From Lumbricus rubellus (taxonomy: Eukaryota > Annelida > Clitellata > Crassiclitellata > Lumbricidae): a stretch of DNA of 64,000 nucleotides. The DNA lies in assembly GCA_945859605.1 (NCBI GenBank), contig OX243827.1:2895567-2959566 (forward strand). The letters are read 5' to 3'. Of this stretch, positions 10,500 to 22,613 are shown in pieces. The translations under genes and the position numbers were made by a program. Within the stretch, counting starts at the first letter, position 1, and each line of letters starts with the position of its first letter. The notes under the pieces are model-generated. The model ran no database searches. It worked only from the letters and a program-made list of their open reading frames with translations, and was not told where the DNA came from.

Positions 10500-12058
10500 T
10501 ACTAGTAATGTTGTTAGCATTTCTAATGGGGCACGCTGGAATGCTGATTCTGATATAATGTAAATCCTGAATTTGATTCGTCAGATTTAGAGCATCGGAC
10601 GGGTGGTGTAACGGTGTCATGAGACATTGTGGGGGCGTGACGGTGTCATAAGACGTTGTATTGTGGTGTCGCTCAACAATGGCTTTGTAAGGTGGTTCCT
10701 GTGTACCGTTGTCATTGTTTTGTGATGTGCATGAGTAAAAAGCAATATTCCTTTAGTCCAGAGATAGGAAATCTATTTGCTAACAATTTGTTCTTCGTGA
10801 ACTCCAGCGTTGTTGATGTTTGCAAGGAGTGCCTTCGAGAGATACTTGTAGAATGCTATTGACATTCAGTTATTGTAGCTACATGTACTTTTATATCATA
10901 GCAATTTTAACGCTGCGAAATACATGCCGTCACATCTTAACACTTCGATGACACGTTGCATTGCTTTCTCAATCGCTTTTGGTACGCACTCGTTAAAGTG
11001 TTTTGACAAGGTGCTGTCTAATGTGTCTTCATTACAATCCCTGTGTGAAGTTAACACTTTATTTGCCACATGTATCAGCCACTAGGAATGTTTGTTATTT
11101 CTGTTATGGTCATTGGTTTGAACCTAATTAGCCGTCAATGCCAGAACCTCATCTGAAATTTAATGTCATCAATTCCGTGCTGTGACTAGTTTTCTCCTCA
11201 TCAGTCTCTCGTTCTTCAAAGGTGTTTCTTCCACTTCCCCCCCTGGGATTTCCGTGCTCAGAGCACCTCTGAATAGTCATTCTGTGAGAGGTGCTACGTA
11301 ACTGTATAGATACGACATATATGTAATTGGTTTATTTGTGGCGAAAGGGTGTTCTGTGAAATTCTATGTTAAGTTTTCGGTTGTCGTTATTTCTGAGAAA
11401 AATTGTGTGAGTTTGTGTTAATGAACTACAGCAGGAGATTGTTTTGACGGTTACATATGTACAGTACAATATCTCACAGTCTGACTACGTGGTTCTGTTG
11501 AAAGATTGCGTTGGCGTGTTTGTGTCAATAAATATTTCATCATAAGGACCATCCATCTGTAGCCCACATGTGATCTCCTTGCTTCATAAAGCATTACTCA
11601 AGATTTTCTATTCTGAGGCAGTAAAACGTGCTGTATTTAAGTGTCCTCATAATAGGCCTACATAAATGAGTCCGGATGAGTCACCTAATTGGCACCAATT
11701 GGTTGCAGATGCACTTTTTCCTGAGAGCAAAAGATTACCAGTGCTGCTAACCACCTGAAAGTCTATTTAGGTCCGAGTTAAACATCTGTAAATTATTACT
11801 CTCAGAACATATTCAGAATCGATGTATAATAAAAATTGGTAATAAAAGGTACAAATGAAATCACAAGTTGACTTAAATAAATGAAATATTAGCGACAAAC
11901 AGATTATTTGTACAGTATTCTGGTGAAAAATCCCTTTCCAATGAACACATCACAGTGTGGTTTCTTTAGATTAGGTTAGCGAGGATAATAAGGGATTATC
12001 CAGTTGACAGTTACTCGCTGTAGGAGAAGAAGGATATTGGATATTTTCAGCATGCATA
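10500..12058. other. Unassigned DNA
   Basis: No gene recognised. Open frames are short and without motifs. A GAGCACCTCTGAATAG...GTGCTAC segment near 11260-11300 resembles the GCGCT-rich SINE tails seen elsewhere but is too diverged to call. Confidence 0.4.
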
Positions 12059-12060
12059 TA

Positions 12061-13048
12061 CACGGTGATTCATTAAAAAACGTCCCATATATAAGTTGGC
12101 ATAACTCATGTGGATGACCATAAAATTTAATGAAATTTCAGAATAATGAAGCTTGATGATCTAGCCAAGTGCTATATAAATTATGTCACATTCAGAGCTA
12201 TAATGACGTAACGCGGATGACGAAACTAATGACGTCACGATTATCTCGAGACACAAGCAATATCCAACGTTCCTGTCAGTCACTGAGGTTGTATCATGCA
12301 AACCTGGTCAATTTAATCTGGTTTAGCCTCCTGGTGAGAAATTTTTTACTGTGGCACCACCCAGTAACAATCAGAATGTTCACAATCACGCATCTGCCGG
12401 TACACAGGAGAGGGACGTTCCAGTAAATCGTCTTTTGCGGAATCGACCAATTTTCGGCAAATCCGTATCTGTCGGGGTCTCTGCACACGGTCGTACGAAC
12501 ATATCCATTTCATCAAACCGGACGTTAAGATCAATGGACAATATCACAGAGATGTTTTACTAAAACAGGGCCTTTTACCAGACATTCGTGACATTACCGA
12601 TGAGTATTTCATCTTCCAGCAGGATGGCGCTCCTGAGAGCACGGGACACTGTTGCGTTACTGGAAACTGAAACACCTGATTTCCTCCCGCCTACTTTGTG
12701 GCCACCCAACAGCCCTGATTTAAATCCAGTGGACTATAAGATATGAAGTGTCATGCAAGAGAAGGTCTGCAGATCTCGAATATGTGACGTCAGTGAGTTG
12801 CGAAGTCGAATTGTGGAGGCATGGGATGAGATGGATCAGCGCATTATTGATGAATCAGTCACACAGTGGCGTACTCGTCTTCGCGCATGCGTAGCTGCCA
12901 AAGGGGGTCAATTTGAACATAAACTTTAACTTTCCAAATGTTTAGAAATAACTCCTCTGTCTTCCTTTAAAATTTCTTTCACATAGCATGAAATTTGACG
13001 GAGTTACAGTGAAATATGCAGTGGGACGTTTTTTAATGAATCACCGTG
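12061..13048 (+). mobile_element. Decayed mariner/Tc1-type transposon
   Basis: Terminal inverted repeats CACGGTGATTCATTAAAAAA at both ends (perfect over at least 25 bases), each flanked by TA, the target duplication of this superfamily. Length is 988 bases. The interior encodes a broken transposase. A consensus CRE-like TGACGTCA lies inside at about 12230, probably by chance. Confidence 0.9.
12480..12930 (+). pseudogene. Mariner transposase remnant
   Basis: Across several frames the translation shows FQQDGAP (second catalytic Asp), then PPNSPDLNPVDY about 34 residues later (third Asp), as expected for a DD34D transposase, and a C-terminal helix ending GGQFEHKL. At least one frameshift (after GAPEST) and in-frame stops break it, and the N-terminal DNA-binding part is mostly missing. 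It cannot make an active protein. Confidence 0.8.
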
Positions 13049-13207
13049 TATATCATAGATACCGAAAAGAATGATTCATCTGCCTTATTGCACATCTACA
13101 TGTCAAATGTATTATGTAGTTAAGTTGGAATAAACTGCCAGAAACCTCCTTGTCTTTATAATAATAGCGGACACACTCATCTGACCCTCGATCGTTTGCA
13201 GAACCCA

Positions 13208-13211
<4 letters not shown>

Positions 13212-13251
<40 letters not shown>

Positions 13252-13262
13252 TGTGTGTGTGC
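13212..13262. repeat. (TA)n(TG)n microsatellite
   Basis: About 36 bases of alternating TA followed by alternating GT. Predicted peptides with YIYIYI are artefacts. Confidence 0.95.
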
Positions 13263-14799
13263 GCGATAATTATATAAAAAAGCTGGAAGTAGGTTAATTG
13301 CATGGGGACAAGTCAGTTTTCTGAATTTTAGTAATTGTAATCTCCAAATTTCTAAAGCGCTCCTAGAAAGCCAAGCACGGGGCACCAGCTTATTCACGAG
13401 CGTTAGTTAGATAATAAAACCTACAATCGGAATGTTGTCGTTTTTTGTACATCGAAGGCCTGCATTGCGCTGTCGGCTGAAAAGTTTCCAACAGTTTAAA
13501 GCAGTGGTTCTTAACCTTTTCAATGGAGCCGAACCCCACGGGAAATCCATGACCAATCACCGTCGAAGTCGAACCCCTCAAGTTTGAACAATTTTTTTAA
13601 CTAATGGGAACAATAGAAAATAAAAATTGTACCAAAATGTGATACAATATTAATATATTCAATACACGAACTACTAACAGTAAAACTAACCATACCAACA
13701 CTACCAATTGCATTTGCATCTTAATGTGCCCTTTGCTATGAAATATAAGTCGAAAAAAATAGCAAATGATTTTTCACTCACACTTACTGACCCTGAATAA
13801 GCCTATCGCGACCTTAGAACTATATAGTACTATGTCCACTTTTTTGAAAAATCAACCTAACGCTATATCCGTTATGGCGGTTACATGGGCTATGTCCTCA
13901 GCCGTCTAGCTTAACTGGAAACGCTTTGTATAGCTCTTATGCCAGTACAAAATAGTTCTATGTCCATAAATTTGGAAGGTTTTTCAAAGCTATAGAGGCA
14001 CATGTCCACAGCCAATAGAAAGTGTACTTTGTGTCACGAGGTTGTTAGGTGACAACGTTCTATGTCCTCAAAAATACACAGCGATTTATGGATGTGTGAG
14101 ATATTTCTATACAGTTCTATGTCCATAGCCAATAGCAGTAAGAGATTAGAACACGTGACCCAGACTTGTTGTCTGACTTAATATTATATATGGTGACGCT
14201 TACAAACCCAACTTGCAAAAAACCCGAAATGTAGACGATTATTTTAACCGGCAGTGCGAATACAAGATTAAAAGGATAGCTTTTACGAAATATAATAGTA
14301 TTCTGTGAAAAAGTTCAAGCCAAACGGAAATATAACAGCAGGACGTCGCTTCAAAATTGTTGCGTAACAAAGTTGCTAGTGGACAGTGGCGTAACAACCA
14401 TGTAACGATGGTGGACAAAATCCACGGGCCCCCGAGCTCCAAAGGGCCCCCGAGCTTATTTAGTAAAAAGTTCCATATACTTTTTCTGAGTTCTTTGTTT
14501 TATAGTTAGTTTCAGATTGTAGAGTCTGACCATAATGTAGACCTAGCCTGGATACGAGGGATATGATAAATGATACGCATGTGTCGGGACTGTATGGGTC
14601 ATCGAATGTGAGAGCATTTGACCCGTAGTACCGTAGTAGACATCAACACTTAGTTGTACGTTAGGGGCGGGGTCTACGGTTAGGGTAATAGGGTACACGT
14701 TCATCCATTAAGGAATGATGCTTGAAATAATATCTGCTTTCTTTTCGGCTCCAAATTCTTGCTGTCTGTGTGTGACACTGTGTGGGTCTATCTGATAGG

Positions 14800-14802
<3 letters not shown>

Positions 14803-14870
<68 letters not shown>
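14803..14870. repeat. (TC)n microsatellite running into (TG)n
   Basis: About 54 bases of CT repeats followed by TG repeats. The translated Ser-Leu or Arg-Glu runs are artefacts. Confidence 0.95.
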
Positions 14871-14874
<4 letters not shown>

Positions 14875-15269
14875 TCTGCCTCCCCCACTCTCTCTCTCTC
14901 TCACTCAGTGTGTGTGCATTGTGTGTACCTGTCTTTGTCTCTGTCAATGTCTCTATACGAGTCAAGCGTTGAAGTGACTGGTGCACACTGCCCAGTCAGC
15001 ATTGGATTTTGGTCCCATTCGTTCCCCATTATGGGCAAATGGGGCATGGCATGGGCTTTGGCGAATTTTCCTCTGCCCTAAAGGTGCCCTAATGCTCGTA
15101 CAATATTATCCCTAATTGTGCGCTAGCGACGCGCGCTAGGCTTGGGCGCATTTGCCACAGCCCTAAGAGAATCGTAGATGCTCCGTAAGATAGGCTTTTA
15201 CAATGTATACGGATTGATCCGATTTCTTCTTAATAGTTTATCTGGTTTGGCTTAATTAGTGCTGACTTA

Positions 15270-15800
15270 ATCGGCTATTGACTTGGCTTATTCTATTCTG
15301 GCTTCACTTAATTCTGACATTTCTGATTTAATTAGGCCTAATTATTAATGAGTGATTTCATAACCTAATTAGGATAAATTCTCATTTTAAGTCCTAATTC
15401 TGCCTGATTGGCTATTGACTTGGCTCATTCTATTCTGGCTTCACTTAATTCTGACATAATTAGGCCTAATTTTTAATGAGTGATTTCATAACTATAATTA
15501 GGCTAAATTCTCATTTTATCAGGCCTAATTCTGCCTAATTGGCTATTGACTTGGCTCATTCTATTCTGGCTTCACTTAATTCTGACATAATTAGGCCTAA
15601 TTTTTAATGAGTGATTTCATAACTATAATTAGGCTAAATTCTCATTTTATTAGGACTAATTCTGCCTAATTGGCTTGGCTTATTCTATTCTGGCTTCACT
15701 TTATTCTGGCATTTCTGATTTAATTAGGCCTAATTATTAACGAGTGTTTTTTTTACTTAATTAGGCTAAATTCTCATTTATTCGGCCTAATTCTAAAAAA
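15270..15800. repeat. Tandem array of about 130-bp units (4 copies)
   Basis: Each unit runs GACTTGGCTCATTCTATTCT, then GGCTTCACTTAATTCTGACA, TTAGGCCTAATT, ATGAGTGATTTCATAAC and TTCTCATTTTA. The copies start near 15285, 15418, 15549 and 15672. The two middle units are almost identical; the outer ones have diverged. Confidence 0.85.
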
Positions 15801-16934
15801 ATTAAATGACTAAGCTAAGTTATTACTTGACTTCCGACTTGATTTTGGACTTGACTTCGGACTTCATTATTTCTGATAGCCTGCGATAGGCCTAATTATT
15901 CATGGCTTAGCTATGACTTACGCCTATTCATTTCATGTCTACCAGCCTAACTAATTTGGTTCTGACTTGACATATAAATTAGGCTATGACATGACATAGC
16001 CTACTATTTCTGATAAGAACATTATTCTGACTTCATTGTAAGTAATTCTGATTTGTAGAATCTGGCTTGTTTTTCAACTTGACGTCTGAGTAGATTTCTG
16101 AATTAGTCTAATTTCCTTCCGACTTTAGCCTAATTTTGACGTAGGCGTACGTAGGCCTACGTTAGGCCAACTTGTAGCTTGCTTTAAATAGGCCTAATTC
16201 CTATTTAATTGGCTTTGGGCTTTCATTCTAGCTCGACTTGTTTGATTTGAATTAAACCAAGCTAAACATTACTTAATTATAATCATCGAGAATTGAGAAT
16301 TGCTTTGCTATTGTTTGTAATAAATGTAATGGTCTAGATAATCTGTAACTCCATCGGCTACAGAGTATTCAGTGCTGGCGGGAAGGCACGTACGTAGGTG
16401 CACGGCAAGATCTTGGGTGCCCGGTCCTCTGTGGGCTGGGATCCTGCATGAGAAGCGATTCTTTTGTGACTCATACGATACAGTGTCGGCTTCCCAAGGG
16501 CTCCAAGATCTATAGACACACAGGTCGCGCCGCTGAGGGGGTTATGAATATGCGTGAATCGGAGTGGGGTGCCGTGACGTCGCATGCCTAGTCGACCAGC
16601 GCTGCTGGCATCTGACATGTCTGTTGAAACTATAGCATACCAAGTGTATTCGAAGAACCTAGATAGCGTACATTTAGTAACATCAGTAGGAATTTAAATC
16701 TGCTGTCGTATGCCAAATACGTCTTTTGTTGTCATAATTAAGCCGCCATTAAACTCCGGATCCAATATCTAATTAGCCTACATTAATTTAGCAGTCCGAA
16801 GTTGCCCTCAGCTATCGTTTATTGGAAATAATTATAATTTTAGATGTGAACGATATTAAGATGTCACTAACAAATCCTAGCATCAGAAATGATTAATCGA
16901 ATGGCACTAACAAGTCTTAAGTGTACACGTGAAT

Positions 16935-17236
16935 GACAGCCGGACATTCCCCCGGACATACATACAAACATACAAACATACATACATACATACATACATA
17001 CATACATACATACATACATACATACATACATACATACATACATACATACATACATACATACACGCAAACATACATAGCCTACATATATGCACGTCTGTAT
17101 GTGTCTATGCATGTATGCATACATGCATGCATGCATACATGCATGTATTTATTTATATTTTGATGGATTTTGTCTATATACGGGGAATGTTCTTCCTTCC
17201 TCGGGGGGACATGTCCGGGATATGTCCGGGGAAGTG
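16935..17236. repeat. (CATA)n array inside a GGACAT palindromic element
   Basis: About 110 bases of CATA repeats (16957-17075) followed by CATG variants. The block is bounded by CCGGACATTCCCCCGGACAT on the left and GGGGGGACATGTCCGGGATA on the right, which pair as inverted repeats. It is likely a small palindromic repeat element with an expanded microsatellite. Related GGGGGATATTGTCCG motifs occur at 39240-39320. Confidence 0.7.
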
Positions 17237-17239
17237 AAA

Positions 17240-20080
17240 TGACCGACTATCCAGGTAAATGTCTATTGTTTCTGGCAACGTCTTTTGCTTCTTAAATGTC
17301 TGTGAAACTGTTCAGCTTCGAAATGCTCAGAACATATGCGCGCTGTCTTTGCATTAAATGTATCTTTCCGGCAGCACATTGATATCCAGAGTTAGAATAA
17401 TCCGTCATCTTTAGGAAATTATTGATGAAAATGATAAACCTTTCCTATGCACTACGTATTTTTTCAACTGGCGATTCCACAGTTACTAGGTATCTCTATT
17501 TATTTGTTGTAAATACATCAGTTACACTGAATGTGTGGATTAATATTGGGCAGCTACACTGAATGAACTGCATGTAGGTTATACATGAGTCAGATCGACT
17601 AGGCATGCGACGTCAGAAACACCCCACCCCGAGTTAATGAGCCCGCTGCCTAAGCCAGCGGGCCAACCTGTGTATTGGAAGAACCTTGCAAGGGCTCGAT
17701 ATCGTACAGCTATCTAGGCCTACATGTAGATGTTGATGGAAGAAAGGAGGAGGGGAAAGGCAGCCAAGGGGTTCGCTGCCGAGATGACTAGGAGCCGAGC
17801 CGATCGAGGGAAAAGTAGGGCTTAGCCAAGATCTTGGGGCTTAGCCTACAGTAGGGTGTGCAGCGTGCACAGACGTTCAGAACTTAGACTTTGACACTTG
17901 TGCTTGTCTCAAAGTAGGCTAAGCGTAGATGGCAGCACGCGAATAGCGTTTGGACGCTGGAGCAACCTACATGAAAAGATAACTGCCACTGCTTCTGCAA
18001 CTGACAATGTTTGATAAAGAGTATGAAAACTTAGGCTTATTGTTTGGAACCAGCTGAGGAGGTCGACTGTCAGTCTGTCACTCATGCCGTGGAGAAGCTG
18101 GAAATTAAGGGAAGTATTGTAATTGTGTGTATTCTCATTTGCTAATAGGTTTTCCTAGGAATATTTGTAGCTATATAAGCCTAGACTAGTTTATTTGTGT
18201 CCATTACTTCTTAGTTGATAGTTGATTAAATTTAAGAAATTTCTAATCCGAGCTAAGGCTATCCCATAGGCCCGGAGTTTTCTTCAAATGGCATAGTATT
18301 GCGTTATTAATTATTATATTGTATTATTAATTTATTGTAGGTTTTAGAGCAAACAATGACCTTGAAGCATACCATATTTAAAAAGAAATAAAACCTTATG
18401 CTCATATACCGCTGGTATGCATTTCATTTGTCTAACAATTGTAGCCAAAAGAATTAATATTATTAAATGGTACGGACCATATGCGATTGTTTGAATTATT
18501 TGAAATTGAAAATTTAATACCCGAAATGGACAATGCATACGATAAAATATCAGTTCAGAAAGTTAGTGAACCATCATTGATCAATATTTTTATACGAATT
18601 ACCAAATGCTCTTTAAATGATGCTATACATTTGTAAGATGCCTAAAATATCATGATGAAAAAATGCAAGGATTTTACTAGCTTATCATAGCAAGACATCT
18701 TTAAATCAGTTTCGACATGACTTGCAAAATATTAATTTGTTAAACTCACTTAGTTGTTTCTACATCCAGACTGTGGAAATTTTAATTCTTCATTCTAAAC
18801 TCTAAACTTTCTAAAGCCTCATATTGATTTAGATTTCTTTAGGTGCATACATGTAATTATTTGTAATTGCTTCATGATGATCCCATTGTGGTGTTTTGCA
18901 TTTCAGATGAAGTCTGATTGGTGGTGTGTCGGTTGTGACAAAACCAGAAGAATGTTAGCATAGCATTGCCTTTGACAAGAGGTCTGACCAAACAAGTTAC
19001 AACGCATGGAAGTTTAAAACGGTATGCTTTCAATAAATTGCATTTTTGAATGCCATTCTTGCTCCTACGAGATCACTTTGAATAACATTTTGGCATAAAA
19101 TAATCTTATTGTATAGCTTGCAACGATACATCTTTGCAAACTTTAGCATGTTAAGAAGAATAAATTGCTCTGTATTATTATTTCTCTCTCTTCCACAGTA
19201 TTCTTTGCAATTCTGAGAAGTAAAATCTCCTGAGGGCTTATATTATCTTCTACATGGGTTAACTCATCTCAAAAAGGAAGATATATTATTCACAATGCTG
19301 ACCGATTGCACAGTTATTTCATTCCAAAAATCAAGCTTTGTTTGATCATTTCTGTCCAATTGTGGAGATTTCCAGTTTTTGAAAGAGCTTAGAACATAAA
19401 GCTCTCCAAGTCTCCATGCATGCATTTATGGTTCTTTCATTTTCAAATAAATTTTCTCATTAAACTGATTTCCCTAAATTGTGACCCAGCTTCATTTTAC
19501 TTGGGTTCATTTAACATACCGAGGACCCAAAAATGATGACAACGTAACTTTCAATTTCTGCACCATTTCAATACAGGGTCTAATACAGACCTTACACATT
19601 TTGCAGGAGGGCCAAAATACAATTGTCACAGAGACATTTTAAAAAAAATTGAAAATTAAGAAAATGGGTACCGGTATTTGCATAAAAGTGAATGTGAGTT
19701 TCTCAGTTTAACTTTGTTTATCATTAATATTCGTGGGTCCTTTACTGCAAATAAATTTGTTAAAACAAAAAGCAGCAAATAAGAAAGTTTGACAGAAGGC
19801 GTAATTTTTCCAGGGGAAAGTATCCCCTTTTTCTATGTGTGGCACCCATGATTGCACATCTCCCTCAATGGTCTCTTCCTTGCAGACTTGTATGCAGTTT
19901 TGAAAGACAGTAAACTTCGAGAGACAGTGGGTTCCGAGATCGAGACATTAGGCTCCGAAACCGAGACACAAAGGCCAAGACAGTTTGAGACGGTTTACAA
20001 ATCAAGATTGAAGCTTTCGGCATTAATTCCGCAGGGAAGGATGCATTTGGGAATAAACAACAACTCATGAACCTGCCTAT
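17240..20080. other. AT-rich unassigned DNA inside the nested unit
   Basis: No gene recognised. Only short open frames and no clear repeat boundary are present. Confidence 0.4.
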
Positions 20081-20700
20081 ATGCTATATGCTATTAATGG
20101 TATAGTCTATTATGTCCGTCTTCAATGCAAAGGATGCCATGCCATGATCAGCATGTCTCCAAATGTATCTTTCCTGTGTCGCCTTCAGTAGTTCAGTCAT
20201 AGTCAAGCCTGTCCAAAACATAATATTTTCAATGCAAGTTGTTCCGGGTCTTCCATGAGATTGGAGACTTTCCCACCACCGATTTTTATCCCTCCCTTAT
20301 AATCCTTCAGATTTTCTCTTGTGACTACCTCAGCTGTGGTGTTAAATAGATATAGTGGGAGGACACCATCCTGCCTTTCTTATGTGTAACCATTTGGTTC
20401 TATGCTTGCTATTCTTACTTTAACAAGTTAATTCTCACAAAGTTTCCTTACTAGATTAATTAGGTGGACTAGATATCCAATGTCAATCATGGTCGAAGTT
20501 TATTATGTGGGATTGAATAAAATGCCTTTCTGAAATCCACAAAGCCCTTGAATAGAGGTTGTTGAATGTTGATGCTCCTTGTATTTTGCATAAGAATCCG
20601 AAAGTTGGTGATTGGATCTCGTGTGCCTCTTCCTCATCGAAAACCTGCCTTTTCTTTTATTTCGCCAACAGTACTTAAGATTTTTTATACTATACCAATA
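20080..20700 (-). pseudogene. Decayed LINE reverse transcriptase fragment
   Basis: On the minus strand, around 20510-20560, broken frames read FVDFRKAF, a reverse-transcriptase catalytic block. Around 20110-20170 they read TWRHMLI-MASFALKTD, resembling the LINE tail. Many stops and frameshifts separate the pieces. It is an old copy of unclear clade. Confidence 0.5.
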
Positions 20701-20989
20701 CATATTTTATATCTAATTTTTATTCCATTTTAAATTTTTATTGTTACAATTTATGCAAATGTTCTGCATTTTCAGACGCTGTAAGAAGTAATGCATTGTT
20801 TAAACCGGAAGTGGCAACAAATTCCGCAATTGAGAAGGCAATAAGCTCTTGGTTTTACAACGCAAGAGATCGTCAAGGCGGACGCTTGACAAGGGCAAAG
20901 CTTTCGGTCAGAAAGAATATGCGAAAGGATTAGCATCTTTTTCAGATGCACCATTCTTGCCATACAATGGACCAACAGAATGAGAACTG

Positions 20990-21750
20990 TAATTTTCATG
21001 TACTTTTGTATTACTCAGAAAACTGATTATATTGCTTTTATTTTCTTTGCGCATAGTGGAATATTTGGAATATTTTTACAAATGACTAACTCGATCATGT
21101 GTAAGAATATATCGAAATTAAGATTGTTGCAGTGGTTTTACATGCTTTTCTATGGGATATGCCAACAATTCTGCTTTGTTCATTCTGTTGCATTTTAATT
21201 GAGTTATCTTCATTATTTTCGTTTTATATTAAAAATTTTGATTGCATTAATCATTTTTATGTGTTTTTGCATTTGACAGCATTTTGTATTTCGTTTGAGC
21301 ATGGACGTTTAAAGTCAGGGATCCATAAATGAAAAATGCTTACAACATTGTAATTTTCATTACTTTATATTTCTTAATTTTGGAATATTTTTACTAATGA
21401 GTAACTCATATGTAAGAATATACCGAAATTAAGATTTTTTGTGTTTTTGCATTTGACAGCATTTTGACATCTTTTGTATTTCGCTTGAGCATGGACGTTT
21501 AAAGTCAGGGATCCATAAATGAAAAATGCTTACAACATTGTAATTTTCATTACTTTATATTTCTTAATTTTGGAATATTTTTACAAATGAGTTACTCATA
21601 TGTAAGAATATACCGAAATTAAGATTGCTGCAGTGGTTTTATATGCTTTTTTAGTAGAAATGCCAACAATTCTGCTGTGTTCATTTGTATGGTACATTTT
21701 AATTGAGTCATTTTCATTTTTTCCTTCTTATATCTTATATTAAAAATGTT
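20990..21750 (+). repeat. Diverged direct repeats of about 190-bp units
   Basis: The segment from AGCATGGACGTTTAAAGTCA to CCGAAATTAAGATT occurs at 21299-21437 and again at 21488-21626. Parts of it (TGGAATATTTTTACAAATGA, GCAGTGGTTTTACATGC) also occur at 21057-21150. The array is near the right end of the nested unit. Confidence 0.8.
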
Positions 21751-21781
21751 GATTGCATTATTCTTTTTTAGGGAAAACACT

Positions 21782-22010
21782 GTTTGGCACCCAACTGGGG
21801 CCAGTGAGCATAACCAAGCCATCCCCTAATTGGGCAAACATAGGGCATGCCCTAAAGGGCAAGTATTGCATTTCCCTTTAGGGCAACCTTAGGGCACATA
21901 ATTTGTTTGCCCTAAAGGGCCCCAAATTAGGTACCCCCAAAGGCCCCAAATTTGGCACCCAACTGGGGCCAGTGAGCATAACCAAGCCATCCCCTAATTG
22001 GGCTTGCCAA
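21782..22010. repeat. Direct repeat TGGCACCCAACTGGGGCCAG and CCCTAAAGGG motifs
   Basis: TGGCACCCAACTGGGGCCAG followed by TGAGCATAACCAAGCCATCC occurs at 21784 and again at about 21953. Between them lie several copies of CCCTAAAGGG/CCCTTTAGGG. The block mirrors the CCCTAAAGG-type sequence just inside the left end of the same element. Confidence 0.7.
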
Positions 22011-22319
22011 ACTGGCCCCCTATTGGTCCCCTAAAATTTTGCTGTCTGGGCACATTGCAATGTTCATTCCTTCACGCTCATAATAACAGTCACTGCATTT
22101 ATTCATTTACTTTTATTTTGATCATCACTATTGCGGTGCCTAAACGAAAATAATCATTATAATAGGCCTACGATCTTATATAATAAGATGAATGCCATGA
22201 AACGCACTTAGGCCAAGGCTACAGTTCTGGCAGTCAGAAATCGAGCAGAGAAAAATTGAGGCTGCTGTAGTCGGCACTCCCTACATTAATTCGTTTTTAA
22301 GATGCCCATTCCAAGTGCC

Positions 22320-22613
22320 GATATTCCTTGAAGCTGGATGAAGGTATTTTTATATCTGAAATCAAAGTTGGATTGACGAAAGTAATGAACGAGAAATAGA
22401 AGCTGTATGAGGTATTTTTAGATCTGAAATAGAAGCTGGATGCATGTTGAAATAGGCTACATGAATGAAAACTATCAATCCAGCTTCCATTTAAGCTAGA
22501 AAACCATTTAACGTTTTTTCATAAATCCAGTTTCTAATTCATCAATACGAGTTGTCTGTAGACCAGTTAATTGTCGTTAGACGTGTTGTCTATAGACCAG
22601 TTGTCGTGGAACC
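22320..22613. mobile_element. Truncated foldback/MULE-like element, copy 1
   Basis: The interior repeats GAAGCTGGAT...TATTTTTATATCTGAAAT, and the right end is TAGACCAGTTGTCGTGGAACC, matching the complete copies at 25589-26174 and 48189-48799. The left arm is missing. It lies inside the hAT-type element ending at 22901. Confidence 0.75.

Larger units (their letters stand above)
14986..22052. mobile_element. Fourth nested unit with TGCCCAGTCAGCA ends (level 4)
   Basis: Left TGCCCAGTCAGCA (preceded by CAC) and right TGCTGTCTGGGCA form an imperfect inverted repeat, 7 kb apart. Both ends continue into diverged GGTCCC/GGGACC and CCCTAAAGG-type sequence. CACTG at the left end would suit a CACTA-type element, but the right end lacks it and no target duplication is clear. 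The interior holds satellites and a decayed LINE. Confidence 0.5.

Noticed and set aside
12228..12240. TGACGTCA near the CREB gene as a regulatory site
   Set aside because: It lies within a dead mariner 4 kb downstream of CREB; probably chance.
14661..15081. Ser-Leu and Arg-Glu rich frames
   Set aside because: Translation of a (TC)n/(TG)n microsatellite.
16867..17237. Tyr/Met/Cys and His/Thr repeat frames
   Set aside because: Translation of a (CATA)n array.
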